A stretch of DNA of 64,000 nt from Actinocorallia populi (GCF_002995495.1 NZ_PVZV01000008.1:248001-312000), one strand, 5' to 3'. Positions 27,809 to 37,281 are shown, counted from the stretch's first letter. Numbers and translations: made by a program. The notes: a model not told the origin generated them from the letters alone.

Positions 27809-29293
27809 GTGGCAAGCCTGTTCCGTACCAAGTCGGTCGAGCGTTCCGTCAGGGAGACCGAGGAGTCGGGACACCGGCTCCGCAAGGACCTGTCGGCGCT
27901 CGACCTGGTCGTCTTCGGCGTCGGCGTCATCGTCGGCACCGGGATCTTCGTGCTGACCGGGCGGGTCGCCCGGGAGTACGCGGGCCCCGCCGTCGCGGTG
28001 TCGTTCGTGTGCGCCGGGGTCGTGTGCGCCCTGGCCGCCCTGTGCTACGCCGAGTTCGCCTCCACCGTCCCGGTGGCGGGCTCGGCCTACACCTTCTCCT
28101 ACGCCACCATGGGCGAGTTCGTCGCCTGGATCATCGGCTGGGACCTCATCCTGGAGATGGCGCTGGGCTCGGCCGTGGTGGCCGTCGGCTGGTCGGGCTA
28201 CTTCGCCTCCCTGCTGGCGGGCATCGGCCTCGAACTGCCGCCCTCGCTGGCCGGTGAGCACGCCCGCTTCAACATCCCGGCCGTGCTGGTGGTGCTGGCG
28301 GCGACAGCGGTGCTCACCGTCGGGATCAAGATCTCCTCCCGGATCAACGCGCTGATGGTCGCGGTGAAGCTGGCGGTGATCGCGCTGGTGGTGATCGCCG
28401 GGCTGTTCTTCGTGAAGGCCGCCAACTACAGCCCGTTCATCCCGCCCGCGCAGAGCACCGAGACGGTCGAAGGCGTGCGCGCCCCGCTGATCCAGGTGCT
28501 CTTCGGCGTCACGCCGGTCGCCTTCGGCTGGTTCGGCGTCTTCGGCGCGGTCGCGATCGTGTTCTTCGCCTACATCGGCTTCGACGTGGTGGCCACCACC
28601 GCGGAGGAGGCGCGCGACCCGCAGCGCGACCTGCCCATCGGCATCCTGGGCTCGCTGGTCCTGTGCACGCTGCTGTACGTGGCGGTCTCGCTGGTGGTGG
28701 TCGGCATGCAGCACTACACCGAGCTCAGCGAGGCGGCGCCGCTGGCGGACGCCTTCAAGTCCGTCGGCAAACCGGTCTTCGCCGGGATCATCAGCGTCGG
28801 CGCCATCTTCGGGCTGACCACGGTGGTGCTCATCCTGCTGCTCGGGCAGAGCCGGGTGTTCTTCGCGATGAGCCGGGACGGCCTGCTGCCGCAGTGGCTG
28901 GCCAAGGTGCACCCCAGGTACGGCACGCCCGCCCGTTCGACGATGCTCATGGGCGCGGTCGTCGCCGTCCTGGCGGGTCTGATCCCCCTGTCGGCGCTGG
29001 CCGAGCTGGTGAACATCGGCACGCTCTTCGCCTTCGTGCTGGTCTCCGTCGGCGTGCTGGTGCTGCGCCGCACCCGCCCCGACCTGCACCGGGCGTTCCG
29101 CACGCCGCTCGTCCCGCTGGTCCCGGTGCTGTCGGTCCTGGGCAGCCTGTTCGTGATGGTCAACCTTCCGGTCGAGACTTGGATTCGGTTCTTCGTATGG
29201 ATGCTCCTCGGCGCGGCGATCTACCTGGCCTACGGCCGCCGGCACAGCAGGCTCGCGGTGGAATCCGAAAAGAGCTCCCGATCCGTGATCTAG
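27809..29293 (+). CDS. APC family amino-acid permease
   Basis: A 494-residue transporter with about 12 hydrophobic helices, in the cationic amino-acid/YfnA-like group. The conserved start of the APC fold is VVFGVGVIVGTGIFVLTG (helix 1), and FFAYIGFDVVATTAEEARDPQRD is the helix 6-7 region. The GTG at 27809 has GAGGAG six bases upstream; GTG 27803 has none at a useful distance. It likely imports a cationic or neutral amino acid with protons. It is in the same direction as dxs and fprA. Confidence 0.92.
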   Translation: MASLFRTKSVERSVRETEESGHRLRKDLSALDLVVFGVGVIVGTGIFVLTGRVAREYAGPAVAVSFVCAGVVCALAALCYAEFASTVPVAGSAYTFSYATMGEFVAWIIGWDLILEMALGSAVVAVGWSGYFASLLAGIGLELPPSLAGEHARFNIPAVLVVLAATAVLTVGIKISSRINALMVAVKLAVIALVVIAGLFFVKAANYSPFIPPAQSTETVEGVRAPLIQVLFGVTPVAFGWFGVFGAVAIVFFAYIGFDVVATTAEEARDPQRDLPIGILGSLVLCTLLYVAVSLVVVGMQHYTELSEAAPLADAFKSVGKPVFAGIISVGAIFGLTTVVLILLLGQSRVFFAMSRDGLLPQWLAKVHPRYGTPARSTMLMGAVVAVLAGLIPLSALAELVNIGTLFAFVLVSVGVLVLRRTRPDLHRAFRTPLVPLVPVLSVLGSLFVMVNLPVETWIRFFVWMLLGAAIYLAYGRRHSRLAVESEKSSRSVI

Positions 29294-29328
29294 CTCACGG
29301 TGGTCTGCGACAGGTGGTTGCAGGCACA

Positions 29329-30642
29329 ATGCCCAGTGTGACGGACTTTAAAGTCGCCGTGATCGGTGCCGGCCCCGCCGGACTGTACACGGCCGAAGCC
29401 CTGGTCAAGAACGGGGTGGAGGTCGACGTCTTCGACCGTCTGCCCACCCCCTACGGCCTCGTGCGCTACGGCGTGGCCCCCGACCACAAGTCGATCAAGG
29501 CGATCGCACGGTATCTCCAGCGGGTGCTGGAGTCGCCGGGCGTGCGCTTCTTCGGCGGAGTGGAGCTCGGCAGGGACATGAGCCGCGAGGATCTGCTCGC
29601 CTGTTACGACGCGGTGGTCTACAGCACCGGAGCGATGGTCGACCGAAAGCTGGGCGTTCCCGGGGAGGACCTCCCCGGTTCGATCGCCGCCACCGACTTC
29701 GTCAACTGGTACTGCGGCCATCCCGACGCCGCGGGGCACACCTTCGACCTGTCGGTCGAGGAGGCCGCGGTCATCGGGGTCGGCAACGTGGCGGTGGACG
29801 TGGTGCGCATCCTGGCCAAGACCACCGAGGAACTGCACGAGACCGACATCCCCGTCCACGTGATGGAGGCGTTGTCCCGGAGCCGGATCAAACGCGTGCA
29901 CCTGATCGGCAGGCGCGGCCCCGCACAGGCGAAGTTCACCACCAAGGAGGCCAGGGAGCTCGGCGAGCTGCCCCACGCCTCGATCCACGTGCGCCCCGAG
30001 GACATGGAGCTGGACGCCCAGAGCGCGGCGCTGGCCGAGAGCGACCGGCACGTGCGCGGCAACGTCGCGGCGATGCGCGCCTGGACGGGCGAGCCCAAGC
30101 CCGCCGACCGCCGGATCGACCTGCGGTTCTGGCTGGCGCCCGCGGAGATCCTCGGCACCGACCGGGTGGAGGGCCTGCGCCTGGAGCGGACCGCGCTGGT
30201 GGACGGGCGGGTCGCCGGCACCGGCGAGTTCGAGACGCTGCCGGTGGGCATGGTCATCCGCTCGGTCGGCTACCGCAGCGTCCCGCTGCAGGGTGTGCCC
30301 TTCGACGAGCGCGCCTCGGTCATCCGCAACGTCGAGGGCAAGGTGGCCGAGGGCGAGTACACGGCGGGCTGGATCAAGCGCGGCCCGAGCGGCGTGGTGG
30401 GCACCAACAAGTCCGATGCCGCCGAGACCGTCCGGACGCTCCTGTCGGAACTGGGGTCCCGGCCGCGGCCCGCGGGGGACATGGAAGAGCTGTTGCGCTC
30501 CCGCGGTGTGGAAATCGTCACATATAGGCACTGGTTGGGTCTGGACGCGGCGGAGAAAGCTTTGGCAGAGTCTCTCTCACGCGGTGAAAGCGTCAAGCTG
30601 GGCACCTGGGAGGCCATGCGTTCCGCTTGCGTGATCCGCTGA
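29329..30642 (+). CDS. fprA: Ferredoxin-NADP+ reductase, FprA/adrenodoxin reductase type
   Basis: A 437-residue flavoprotein. The FAD-binding motif GAGPAG is at residues 13-18, followed by PYGLVRYGVAPDH, a hallmark of the adrenodoxin-reductase group. The NADPH-binding region is GVGNVAVDVVRIL, and the C-terminus has GWIKRGPSGVVGTNK. It passes electrons from NADPH to ferredoxin, for example for cytochromes P450. ATG 29329 is used; GTG 29338 is an alternative. A hairpin follows the stop. Confidence 0.93.
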   Translation: MPSVTDFKVAVIGAGPAGLYTAEALVKNGVEVDVFDRLPTPYGLVRYGVAPDHKSIKAIARYLQRVLESPGVRFFGGVELGRDMSREDLLACYDAVVYSTGAMVDRKLGVPGEDLPGSIAATDFVNWYCGHPDAAGHTFDLSVEEAAVIGVGNVAVDVVRILAKTTEELHETDIPVHVMEALSRSRIKRVHLIGRRGPAQAKFTTKEARELGELPHASIHVRPEDMELDAQSAALAESDRHVRGNVAAMRAWTGEPKPADRRIDLRFWLAPAEILGTDRVEGLRLERTALVDGRVAGTGEFETLPVGMVIRSVGYRSVPLQGVPFDERASVIRNVEGKVAEGEYTAGWIKRGPSGVVGTNKSDAAETVRTLLSELGSRPRPAGDMEELLRSRGVEIVTYRHWLGLDAAEKALAESLSRGESVKLGTWEAMRSACVIR

Positions 30643-30662
30643 GCGACCTTTGATTCGCAGGA

Positions 30663-30699
30663 CCATCGGGGGCCATTGATCGTCAGTGGACCCCGATGG
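30663..30699 (+). terminator. Hairpin downstream of fprA
   Basis: CCATCGGGG (30663-30671) pairs with CCCCGATGG (30691-30699), with a further CCA/TGG pair inside. It lies 20 bases after the fprA stop and just before the next start, so it may be a terminator without a U-tract or a leader structure. Confidence 0.5.
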
Positions 30700-30718
30700 G
30701 GTCGGAAGCAGGGAAGTG

Positions 30719-31123
30719 GTGCCCGTGACCACCCTCGACGTACGGTTCCGTGACGTGACAGGCGGCCCCCAGCTGTACGGTTTCCCTCCGCCGGAGGTCC
30801 TTCCCCGGCTGCGCTGGCTGGGCGGTGGCTATTCGGCCATGCTCGCCCGCGACCTGGAGTCGGGGCTGCGGCGGCAGGATCCCGGCACCCGGCTGCGGGC
30901 GGTGCGCTGCGAGTCCGACCCGCTGGTCACGACGGCGGGCGTCGACCGCTCGGGCGTCCCGCGGGCCCAGGACGCGACGTTCGCCCTGGAGGTCCTGCTC
31001 GTCGACGGGACGGGCCTGTCCTGGCGGCTGCGCGGGCGCTGGACGTACGCGGGCAGGGACCTGGGCACCCCCCGGGCCGGTGTCACCCACCACTGGCGGG
31101 TCCTCGCGGTCGACCGCGTCTGA
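30719..31123 (+). CDS. Hypothetical protein
   Basis: About 134 residues from GTG 30719; GTG 30716, 30725 or 30686 are other possible starts, with AGCAGGGA just upstream of 30716. No known family is recognised. It contains a glycine/proline turn (YGFPPPEVLPRLRWLGGGY), a mixed alpha/beta middle and a tryptophan/arginine-rich C-terminus (LSWRLRGRWTYAG). There is no signal peptide or transmembrane segment. Codon positions look normal for the genome, so it is probably a real gene. Confidence 0.6.
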   Translation: MPVTTLDVRFRDVTGGPQLYGFPPPEVLPRLRWLGGGYSAMLARDLESGLRRQDPGTRLRAVRCESDPLVTTAGVDRSGVPRAQDATFALEVLLVDGTGLSWRLRGRWTYAGRDLGTPRAGVTHHWRVLAVDRV

Positions 31124-31266
31124 CCTTCCGGCTCCGGCGGGCCCGCGCGATCCGGGGCCGCGGACCGGGTCATCCTTTGCCCGATGAGCGATCAATGGAG
31201 ACTTGGGGTAAATGACGGCTGAGTAGCCTGAGGGAAACAGTGATCGCGAGAAATCGGGGGATTTCT

Positions 31267-32355
31267 GTGGATGCGTCGCAGCTCGCCGACCTGCATGAAC
31301 CTCGGCCGTTCCCGGCCGTCTCGATCATCATGCCGACCCACCGCCTCCTGCCGGGACGCAGAGAGGACCAGGTGCGGCTGAAGGTGCTCCTGGACGAGGC
31401 CCGGCACCGGCTGCGCGAACTGGAGCTGGAACGGGGCGTCGCCGACGAACTCATGCGCAACCTGGAGAAGGCGGCCGAGCAGGTCGACTTCGACCACACC
31501 GCCGAGGCGGTGGTGCTGCTGGCCGCCCACGGCGGAGAGGCGCACTCCTTCGTCCTGCCGCGCGTCAGCGTCCGGGAGCGGGTCATCATCGACGACACGT
31601 TCGCCACCCGCGACCTCGTCGCGATGCTGGAGAACACCTGGAAGCACTGGGTGCTGTCGCTGGGCAAGCAGACCCGCCTGCTGGGCGGCGACGGCCAGCG
31701 CATCAGCGAGGTGAACAACGCGCTGTTCCCCATGTTCTACGACGAGGCGGTCCCCGTCCCCGACGAGCGGGGCAGGCCGGTCCCCCACGAGTTCCACATC
31801 GGGGACGAGCGGCGCATGCAGTTCCTGCGCCAGATCGAGACCAACCTCACCGAGGTCCTCAAGCGCGACCCGCGCCCCCTCGTGGTCATCGGGGTCCAGC
31901 GGCACCTCAGCGCCTTCCAGGAGGTCGTCCACAACGCCGTCGCCGACGCGGTCATCGGGACGGTCGAGGGCAACTTCGACACCGCGACGCCCGCGGAGGT
32001 CGCCTCCGCCGTCGAGCCCGTCCTGGAGGAGGAGCACCGCAGGGCCCAGCAGCGGGCCCTGGACGAGCTCGACGGGGCGCGCTCGGCGCGCAGGTTCGCC
32101 GGCGGCCTGGAGGAGTGCTGGGAGCTGGCGCCCCTCGGCCGCGTCGCCCACCTCATGGTGGAGGAGAGCCACTTCGTGCCGGCCCGCATCGTGGACGGCC
32201 GCCTGCAGCCGGACGACGGCATGGAGGGCGAGTACGTCAGCGACGCGGTGGACGACCTGGTGGAGGCGGTCCTGCGCGGGGACGGGAAGGTCACCTTCGT
32301 CCCGGACGGCTCGCTGGACGAGCACGGCCGCGTCGCGGCGGTCCTGCGCTACTGA
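31267..32355 (+). CDS. baeRF3-type (bacterial eRF1-like) protein
   Basis: About 362 residues. The N-terminus (PFPAVSIIMPTHR) and the body (LVVIGVQRHLSAFQEV; VAHLMVEESHFVPARIVDG) match the baeRF family, bacterial relatives of the eRF1/Pelota release-factor fold described by the Aravind group and predicted to act on stalled ribosomes or in RNA conflict. GTG 31267 has a GGGGGA element; GTG 31240 would add nine residues and has GAGGGA. The gene is monocistronic and convergent with the next, only seven bases apart. Function is inferred from the family. Confidence 0.75.
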   Translation: MDASQLADLHEPRPFPAVSIIMPTHRLLPGRREDQVRLKVLLDEARHRLRELELERGVADELMRNLEKAAEQVDFDHTAEAVVLLAAHGGEAHSFVLPRVSVRERVIIDDTFATRDLVAMLENTWKHWVLSLGKQTRLLGGDGQRISEVNNALFPMFYDEAVPVPDERGRPVPHEFHIGDERRMQFLRQIETNLTEVLKRDPRPLVVIGVQRHLSAFQEVVHNAVADAVIGTVEGNFDTATPAEVASAVEPVLEEEHRRAQQRALDELDGARSARRFAGGLEECWELAPLGRVAHLMVEESHFVPARIVDGRLQPDDGMEGEYVSDAVDDLVEAVLRGDGKVTFVPDGSLDEHGRVAAVLRY

Positions 32356-32362
32356 GCGCGCC

Positions 32363-33736
32363 TCACCGGTGCAGCGCCGACTCCCAGGGGTTGGAGTCGC
32401 CGGACGACCAGGGCACGGCGAGCAGATCGAGCGAGGCGATCGGCCCGTAGGGCGCGGGCACGGTCGCCTCGACCTTGAACGGGGTGGTGCCGTGCGCCGG
32501 CAATCCCTCCACGAAGGTCATCTCACCGCTGACCAGCGCCCCCCTGTCGTCGCGGAACAGCGCGACCAGCGCCACCTCCTCGATGTGCAGGGGGTAGGGG
32601 TTGACGATCTCGCCGGTCACCTCGAACTCCTGCTCCCTGATCTCGAACTCGACCGCCTGGTAGGAGAAGGGCGGGAAGTCCTCGGGCCGGGACTCGGTGG
32701 GGTACCAGTCCGCGGGCTGCGGGGTGATCTCCAGGGTGTGCGGGCGGTTGCCGGTGATCTCCAGCGCGCTGGCCCAGCCGATGCGGGCGCCGGGCGGCAG
32801 CGCGGTCAGCACCTGCTCGTGCTGGCCCAGCAGCCGCCCCTGCTCGTCCCGCACGGTGATCTGGACGGTGGGGAACTCGCACCAGTAGAGCGTGTTGGGG
32901 TTCTCCAGCACCACGGCCCAGTGGATCCAGTGCTCGCCGGGCACCCACTCGCTGGCCTCGCCGGTCCAGCCGGTCTCGGCCACGACGAACTGCCGGAGCA
33001 GCGTGGGATCCGGTTCCGGCTCGGGCTCGGGGGCCGGCGCGGGGGCGGGTTCGCGCGGCGGGATCGGCACGGTGACCAGCGCCTGCGGTTCGGCGTCCGG
33101 CTGCGGCACCGCCTCCGCCCGGGTCGCCGGGCCGCCTCCGGCCGCGGGGGGCTGCGGGCCGCCCGGCCCGGGGGCGACCGGCGCGACCGGGACCCCGGGA
33201 AGGGCAGGGGCGGCGGGGGCCTGCGGCGGGGGCGCCTGGACGTGGGGCACGGGCTGCGGACCGGACGTCACGGTGGCCTGCGGGCCGGAGACGGCGGAGG
33301 ACATCCGGGCGCGGGCCGGGTCCAGCCGCAGCTGGATCACCGCCCACCGGACGTGCTCCTCCTGGGGGCCGTTGATCTCCAGGGAGGGGGCGAGCCCGGC
33401 CGCCTCGATCAGCCGGAACTCGATGCCGTGCAGCTCCCAGACCTCCTGGAGGCTCTCCTGGCGGCCGCCGGTGACCAGGCCGAGGCCCTCCAGGATCTGC
33501 CAGGCCGCCTCGAAGTCCTGCACCAGCACCTCACGTGCCGCCTGGTCGCCCCGCATCAGCGCCAGCACATGGTGCTCGCCGTCCGAGCGCAGCCCGGCCC
33601 AGACCCCGCTCTGCGGTCCGGCGAGCGCGATCTTGCGGACGCGGTGCGGCGGCTGGTTGCACCGCGCGCCCAGGGCGTGCAGACGCTGCCGGACGGCATC
33701 GGGGTCGAGCTCGAAGTAGCGGATACCGAACCCCAC
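32363..33736 (-). CDS. CYTH-like / proline-rich / beta-sandwich fusion protein
   Basis: A 457-residue protein of unusual layout. Residues 1-140 resemble a CYTH (CyaB/thiamine-triphosphatase) domain: YFELDPDAVRQRLHALGARC at the start and ILEGLGL...LAPSLEINGP later. However, the acidic/basic tunnel residues are mostly lost. Residues about 150-245 are a proline/alanine-rich linker. The C-terminal 210 residues hold two beta-sandwich-like segments (e.g. EWVPGEHWIHWAVVLENPN and QEFEVTGEIVNPYPLHIEEV) similar to FxLYD/LEA14-type domains. No signal peptide is seen. The function is unknown. Confidence 0.7.
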   Translation of the reverse strand: MGFGIRYFELDPDAVRQRLHALGARCNQPPHRVRKIALAGPQSGVWAGLRSDGEHHVLALMRGDQAAREVLVQDFEAAWQILEGLGLVTGGRQESLQEVWELHGIEFRLIEAAGLAPSLEINGPQEEHVRWAVIQLRLDPARARMSSAVSGPQATVTSGPQPVPHVQAPPPQAPAAPALPGVPVAPVAPGPGGPQPPAAGGGPATRAEAVPQPDAEPQALVTVPIPPREPAPAPAPEPEPEPDPTLLRQFVVAETGWTGEASEWVPGEHWIHWAVVLENPNTLYWCEFPTVQITVRDEQGRLLGQHEQVLTALPPGARIGWASALEITGNRPHTLEITPQPADWYPTESRPEDFPPFSYQAVEFEIREQEFEVTGEIVNPYPLHIEEVALVALFRDDRGALVSGEMTFVEGLPAHGTTPFKVEATVPAPYGPIASLDLLAVPWSSGDSNPWESALHR

Positions 33737-33863
33737 GACTCCCCCAGACGACTTTCAGCGGGCTCCTATCGTGTCCTAACGGACATCTCTCATCAATAAG
33801 CCTCGCCGAGTCAGTGCTCTGACCTGCTCCGACCGGGGGGTGACCAGGGCGGACGCAAGAAAA

Positions 33864-33891
33864 GCGTCCCGTGCCGTGAGGCACGGGACGC
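33864..33891 (-). terminator. Intrinsic terminator for fadAB
   Basis: A perfect 12-bp stem (GCGTCCCGTGCC and complement) with a four-base loop. Read on the minus strand it is followed by TTTTCTT, a proper U-tract, so it should end the leftward fadA-fadB transcript. Confidence 0.85.
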
Positions 33892-33898
33892 CTTCCAT

Positions 33899-33936
33899 CA
33901 GCCGGGCCGGTAACCCCCCAGTCCCGCGCCCGGCTG
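33899..33936 (-). other. Stem-loop in fadB 3' region
   Basis: CAGCCGGGC (33899-33907) pairs with GCCCGGCTG (33928-33936) around a 20-base loop. It lies between the fadB stop and the terminator and probably stabilises the 3' end of the transcript. Confidence 0.45.
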
Positions 33937-33952
33937 GTCTTCGGGACGATCC

Positions 33953-36037
33953 CTATCCCACTGATGCAACGCCCGGGGCGAGGAATCGGTTCCCGGTGAC
34001 CTTCTCCGAAATTCCGGTGCGGTCCAGGTAGGGCGTGATGCCGCCGAGGTGGAACGGGTAACCGGCGCCCAGGATCAGGCACAGGTCGATGTCCTCGGGC
34101 GCCGCCACGACGCCCTCGTCCAGCATGATGCGGATCTCCTGGGCCAGGCCCTCGACCGCGCGGGCCAGCACCTGCTCCTCGGTGGAGGGCCGGTCGCCGC
34201 CGGAGAAGAGCTCCACGGCCTCGGGGTCGAGGGTGAAGTCCGGGCGGTAGACGCCGGGCTTGCCGGACTCGACGAACCGGCGGAACCTCGCCGAGACGGG
34301 GAACCGCTCGGGGAAGGCCGCGTGGAGCGTCTCGTTGACGTGCAGGGCGATCGCCGGGCCGACGAGGCCGAGCAGCGTGAACGGGCTCATCGGCAGGCCC
34401 AGCGGCTGCGCCGCGCGTTCGGCCACCTCGATCGGGGTGCCCTCCTCCACCGCGCCGACGATCTCGGCGAGCAGGCGCAGCAGGACGCGGTTGACCACGA
34501 ACGCGGGCGCGTCCTCGACCAGCACGCACGACTTCTTCAGCTGCCTGCCGACGGCGAAGGCGGTGGCCAACGTCACATCGTCCGTGGCGTCCGCGCGGAC
34601 GATCTCCAGCAGCGGCAGCACCGCCACCGGGTTGAAGAAGTGGAAGCCCACCACGCGCTCGGGGTGCTCCAGCTTGCCCGCCATCTCGCCGACCGACAGG
34701 GACGAGGTGTTGGTCGCCAGCACGCACTCGGGCGAGACGACCGCCTCGACCTCGGCGAACACCTGCTGCTTGACCGACATCTCCTCGAAGACCGCCTCGA
34801 TGACGAGGTCGGCGTCGGCGAAGGCGTCCTTGGTGAGCGAGCCGGTGATCAGGCCCTTGAGCCGGTTGGCCTTGTCGGCGTTGACCCTGCCCTTGGCCAG
34901 CAGCTTGTCGACCTCGCCGCGGGCGTAGGCCACGCCCCGGTCCAGGCGGGCCTGGTCCAGGTCGGTCATGACGACCGGCACCTCCAGGCGCTGGGCGAAC
35001 AGCAGGGCCAGCTGCCCGGCCATCAGGCCCGCGCCCACCACGCCGACCTTGGAGACCTTGCGGGCCAGCGACCTGTCCGGCGCCCCGGCGGGCCGCTTGG
35101 CGCGCTTCTGGGTCAGGTCGAAGGCGTACAGGCCGGCCCGCAGCTCGTCGGACATGATGAGGTCCGCCAGGGCCTCGTCCTCGGCGGCGAAGCCCTCGTC
35201 GCGGGTGCGGTCCTTGGCCAGGCGGACCAGCTCCAGCGCGCGGACGGGCGCGGGGGCCGAGCCGTGCAGCCTGCCCTCCAGGACGAACCCGGCCATGTTG
35301 ACCGCGTCGTCCCAGGCCTTGCCCCTGTCGACCGCGGGCCGCTCGACCTTGACGTCGCCCTTGAGGACCCGCGCGGTCCAGGCCAGGGACTCCTCGAGGA
35401 AGTCGGCGGTGTCGAAGACCGCGTCGGCGACGCCCAGGTCGAAGACCTGCTGCCCCTTGATCGCCCGGTTCTGGGCGAGCGGGTTGTCGATGATGAGCTT
35501 GAGCGCCTTCTCCGCGCCGATGAGGTTCGGCAGCAGGTAGGTGCCGCCCCAGCCGGGCACCAGGCCCAGGAACGCCTCGGGCAGGGAGAACGCCGGGACG
35601 CCGCGCGAGACGGTGCGGTAGGTGCAGTGCAGGCCGACCTCGACGCCGCCGCCCATGGCCGCGCCGTTGTAGTAGGCGAACGACGGCACCTTCAGCTCGC
35701 CGAGCCTGCGGAACACGTCGTGGCCGAGCCTGCCGATCGCCAGCGCCTGCTCGCGGTCGCCGATGAGCGGGATGCCCTTGAGGTCGGCGCCGACGGCGAA
35801 GATGAACGGCTTTCCGGTGAGGCCCACGGCCGCGATGTCGTCGCGGGCGGCGACGGCGTCGATGGCCCTGTCGAGCTCCTTCAGGCCGTTGGGGCCGAAG
35901 GTGTTGGGCTTGGTGTGGTCGAACCCGTTGTCCAGCGTGATGAGGGCCAGGGTGCCCGCGCCGTGGGGGAGTTCGACGTCGCGGACGAGGGCCTTGGTGA
36001 CCACCTCGTCGGCGAAGATCTCGTTGAGGTCGCTCAC
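33953..36037 (-). CDS. fadB: 3-hydroxyacyl-CoA dehydrogenase / enoyl-CoA hydratase (FadB-like)
   Basis: A 694-residue two-domain enzyme of fatty-acid beta-oxidation. The N-terminal crotonase domain has YYNGAAMGGGVEVGLHC and SLPEAFLGLVPGWGGTYLLP with the catalytic glutamates. The C-terminal dehydrogenase has the NAD motif GVVGAGLMAGQLA and VGFHFFNPVAVLPLLEIV. GTG 36037 overlaps the thiolase stop as GTGA, so the two subunits are translationally coupled. It hydrates enoyl-CoA and oxidises the product for the FadA thiolase. Confidence 0.94.
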   Translation of the reverse strand: MSDLNEIFADEVVTKALVRDVELPHGAGTLALITLDNGFDHTKPNTFGPNGLKELDRAIDAVAARDDIAAVGLTGKPFIFAVGADLKGIPLIGDREQALAIGRLGHDVFRRLGELKVPSFAYYNGAAMGGGVEVGLHCTYRTVSRGVPAFSLPEAFLGLVPGWGGTYLLPNLIGAEKALKLIIDNPLAQNRAIKGQQVFDLGVADAVFDTADFLEESLAWTARVLKGDVKVERPAVDRGKAWDDAVNMAGFVLEGRLHGSAPAPVRALELVRLAKDRTRDEGFAAEDEALADLIMSDELRAGLYAFDLTQKRAKRPAGAPDRSLARKVSKVGVVGAGLMAGQLALLFAQRLEVPVVMTDLDQARLDRGVAYARGEVDKLLAKGRVNADKANRLKGLITGSLTKDAFADADLVIEAVFEEMSVKQQVFAEVEAVVSPECVLATNTSSLSVGEMAGKLEHPERVVGFHFFNPVAVLPLLEIVRADATDDVTLATAFAVGRQLKKSCVLVEDAPAFVVNRVLLRLLAEIVGAVEEGTPIEVAERAAQPLGLPMSPFTLLGLVGPAIALHVNETLHAAFPERFPVSARFRRFVESGKPGVYRPDFTLDPEAVELFSGGDRPSTEEQVLARAVEGLAQEIRIMLDEGVVAAPEDIDLCLILGAGYPFHLGGITPYLDRTGISEKVTGNRFLAPGVASVG

Positions 36038-37239
36038 TTCTGCGCGCCTTCCCAGTTCGGGTTCTCCCAGAGAACGCTGCCGCCCATGCCCATGCCGACG
36101 CACATGGTGGTGAGGCCGTAGCGCACGTCGTGGCGCTCGGCGAAGTGGCGGGCGAGCTGGTTCATCAGCCGCACGCCCGAGGAGGCCAGCGGGTGGCCGA
36201 CGGCGATCGCGCCGCCCCACGGGTTGACCCGCGGGTCGTCCTCGTCGATCTTGAAGTGGTCGAGGAAGGCCAGCACCTGCACGGCGAAGGCCTCGTTGAT
36301 CTCGAACAGGCCGATGTCCTGGATGGAGAGGCCGTTGCGGGCCAGCAGCTTCTCCGTCGCCGGGACGGGGCCGATGCCCATGACCTCGGGCTCCACGCCG
36401 GCGAAGGCGAAGTCGACCAGGCGCATCCGGGCGGGCATGCCCAGTTCCGCCGCGACGTCCTCGGCCATGAGCAGGCAGGCGGTGGCGCCGTCGTTGAGAC
36501 CGGCGGCGTTGCCCGCGGTCACGTTGCCCGCGACCCGGAAGGGGGTCTTGAGCCTGGCGAGGTCCTCGACCGTGGTGCCCGGGCGCGGCGGCTCGTCGGC
36601 GGTGGCCAGGCCCCAGCCCCGGTCGGCCGAGCGGACCGCGGTGGGCACCAGGTCCTGCTGGATCTTCCCGGCGGCGTAGGCGGCGGCGACCTTCTCCTGG
36701 GAGCGCACCGCGTAGGCGTCGCAGCGCTCCTTGGTGACCTCCGGGTAGCGGTCGTGCAGGTTCTCCGCGGTCAGGCCCATGACCAGCGCGGACGGGTCCA
36801 CGATCTTGTCGGTCATGAACCGCGGGTTGGGGTCGACCCCCTCGCCCATGGGGTGGCGGCCCATGTGCTCGACGCCGCCGGCGATGACGACGTCGTAGGC
36901 GCCGAAGGCGATGCCCGAGGCGGTGGTGGTGACCGCGGTCATCGCGCCCGCGCACATGCGGTCGACGGCGTAGCCCGGCACCGACTTGGGCAGCCCGGCC
37001 AGCACCGCGGCGGACCGGCCGATGGTCAGGCCCTGGTCGCCGGTCTGGGTGGTGGCGGCGATGGAGACCTCGTCCACCCGTTCGGGCGGCAGGCCGGGGT
37101 TGCGCCGGATGAGTTCACGGATGGCGCGGACGACCATGTCGTCGGCGCGGGTCTCGGCGTACAGGCCCTTGGGCCCGGCCTTGCCGAACGGCGTGCGTAC
37201 GCCGTCGACGAACACGACATCACGTGCGATGCGAGGCAC
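36034..37239 (-). CDS. fadA: Acetyl-CoA acyltransferase (thiolase, FadA-like)
   Basis: A 401-residue thiolase. The nucleophile is Cys96 in DRMCAGAM, the catalytic histidine is in GGAIAVGHPLASSG, and the second cysteine is in TMCVGMGMGG. It completes beta-oxidation by cleaving 3-ketoacyl-CoA. The GTG start has AAGGAGA upstream. It is the first gene of the fadA-fadB operon and is divergent from an acyl-CoA synthetase; two TACT..AGTA-type sites lie just upstream. Confidence 0.95.
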   Translation of the reverse strand: MPRIARDVVFVDGVRTPFGKAGPKGLYAETRADDMVVRAIRELIRRNPGLPPERVDEVSIAATTQTGDQGLTIGRSAAVLAGLPKSVPGYAVDRMCAGAMTAVTTTASGIAFGAYDVVIAGGVEHMGRHPMGEGVDPNPRFMTDKIVDPSALVMGLTAENLHDRYPEVTKERCDAYAVRSQEKVAAAYAAGKIQQDLVPTAVRSADRGWGLATADEPPRPGTTVEDLARLKTPFRVAGNVTAGNAAGLNDGATACLLMAEDVAAELGMPARMRLVDFAFAGVEPEVMGIGPVPATEKLLARNGLSIQDIGLFEINEAFAVQVLAFLDHFKIDEDDPRVNPWGGAIAVGHPLASSGVRLMNQLARHFAERHDVRYGLTTMCVGMGMGGSVLWENPNWEGAQK

Positions 37240-37281
37240 GATCAGGTCTCCTTAGGCTTCAAGGCTCGGATCCGACGGTGC

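Noticed and set aside
33899-33936. Riboswitch in the gap between fadB and the CYTH-like gene
   Set aside because: It is a simple stem-loop at the 3' end of the fadAB transcript next to a U-tract terminator; no known aptamer core is visible.
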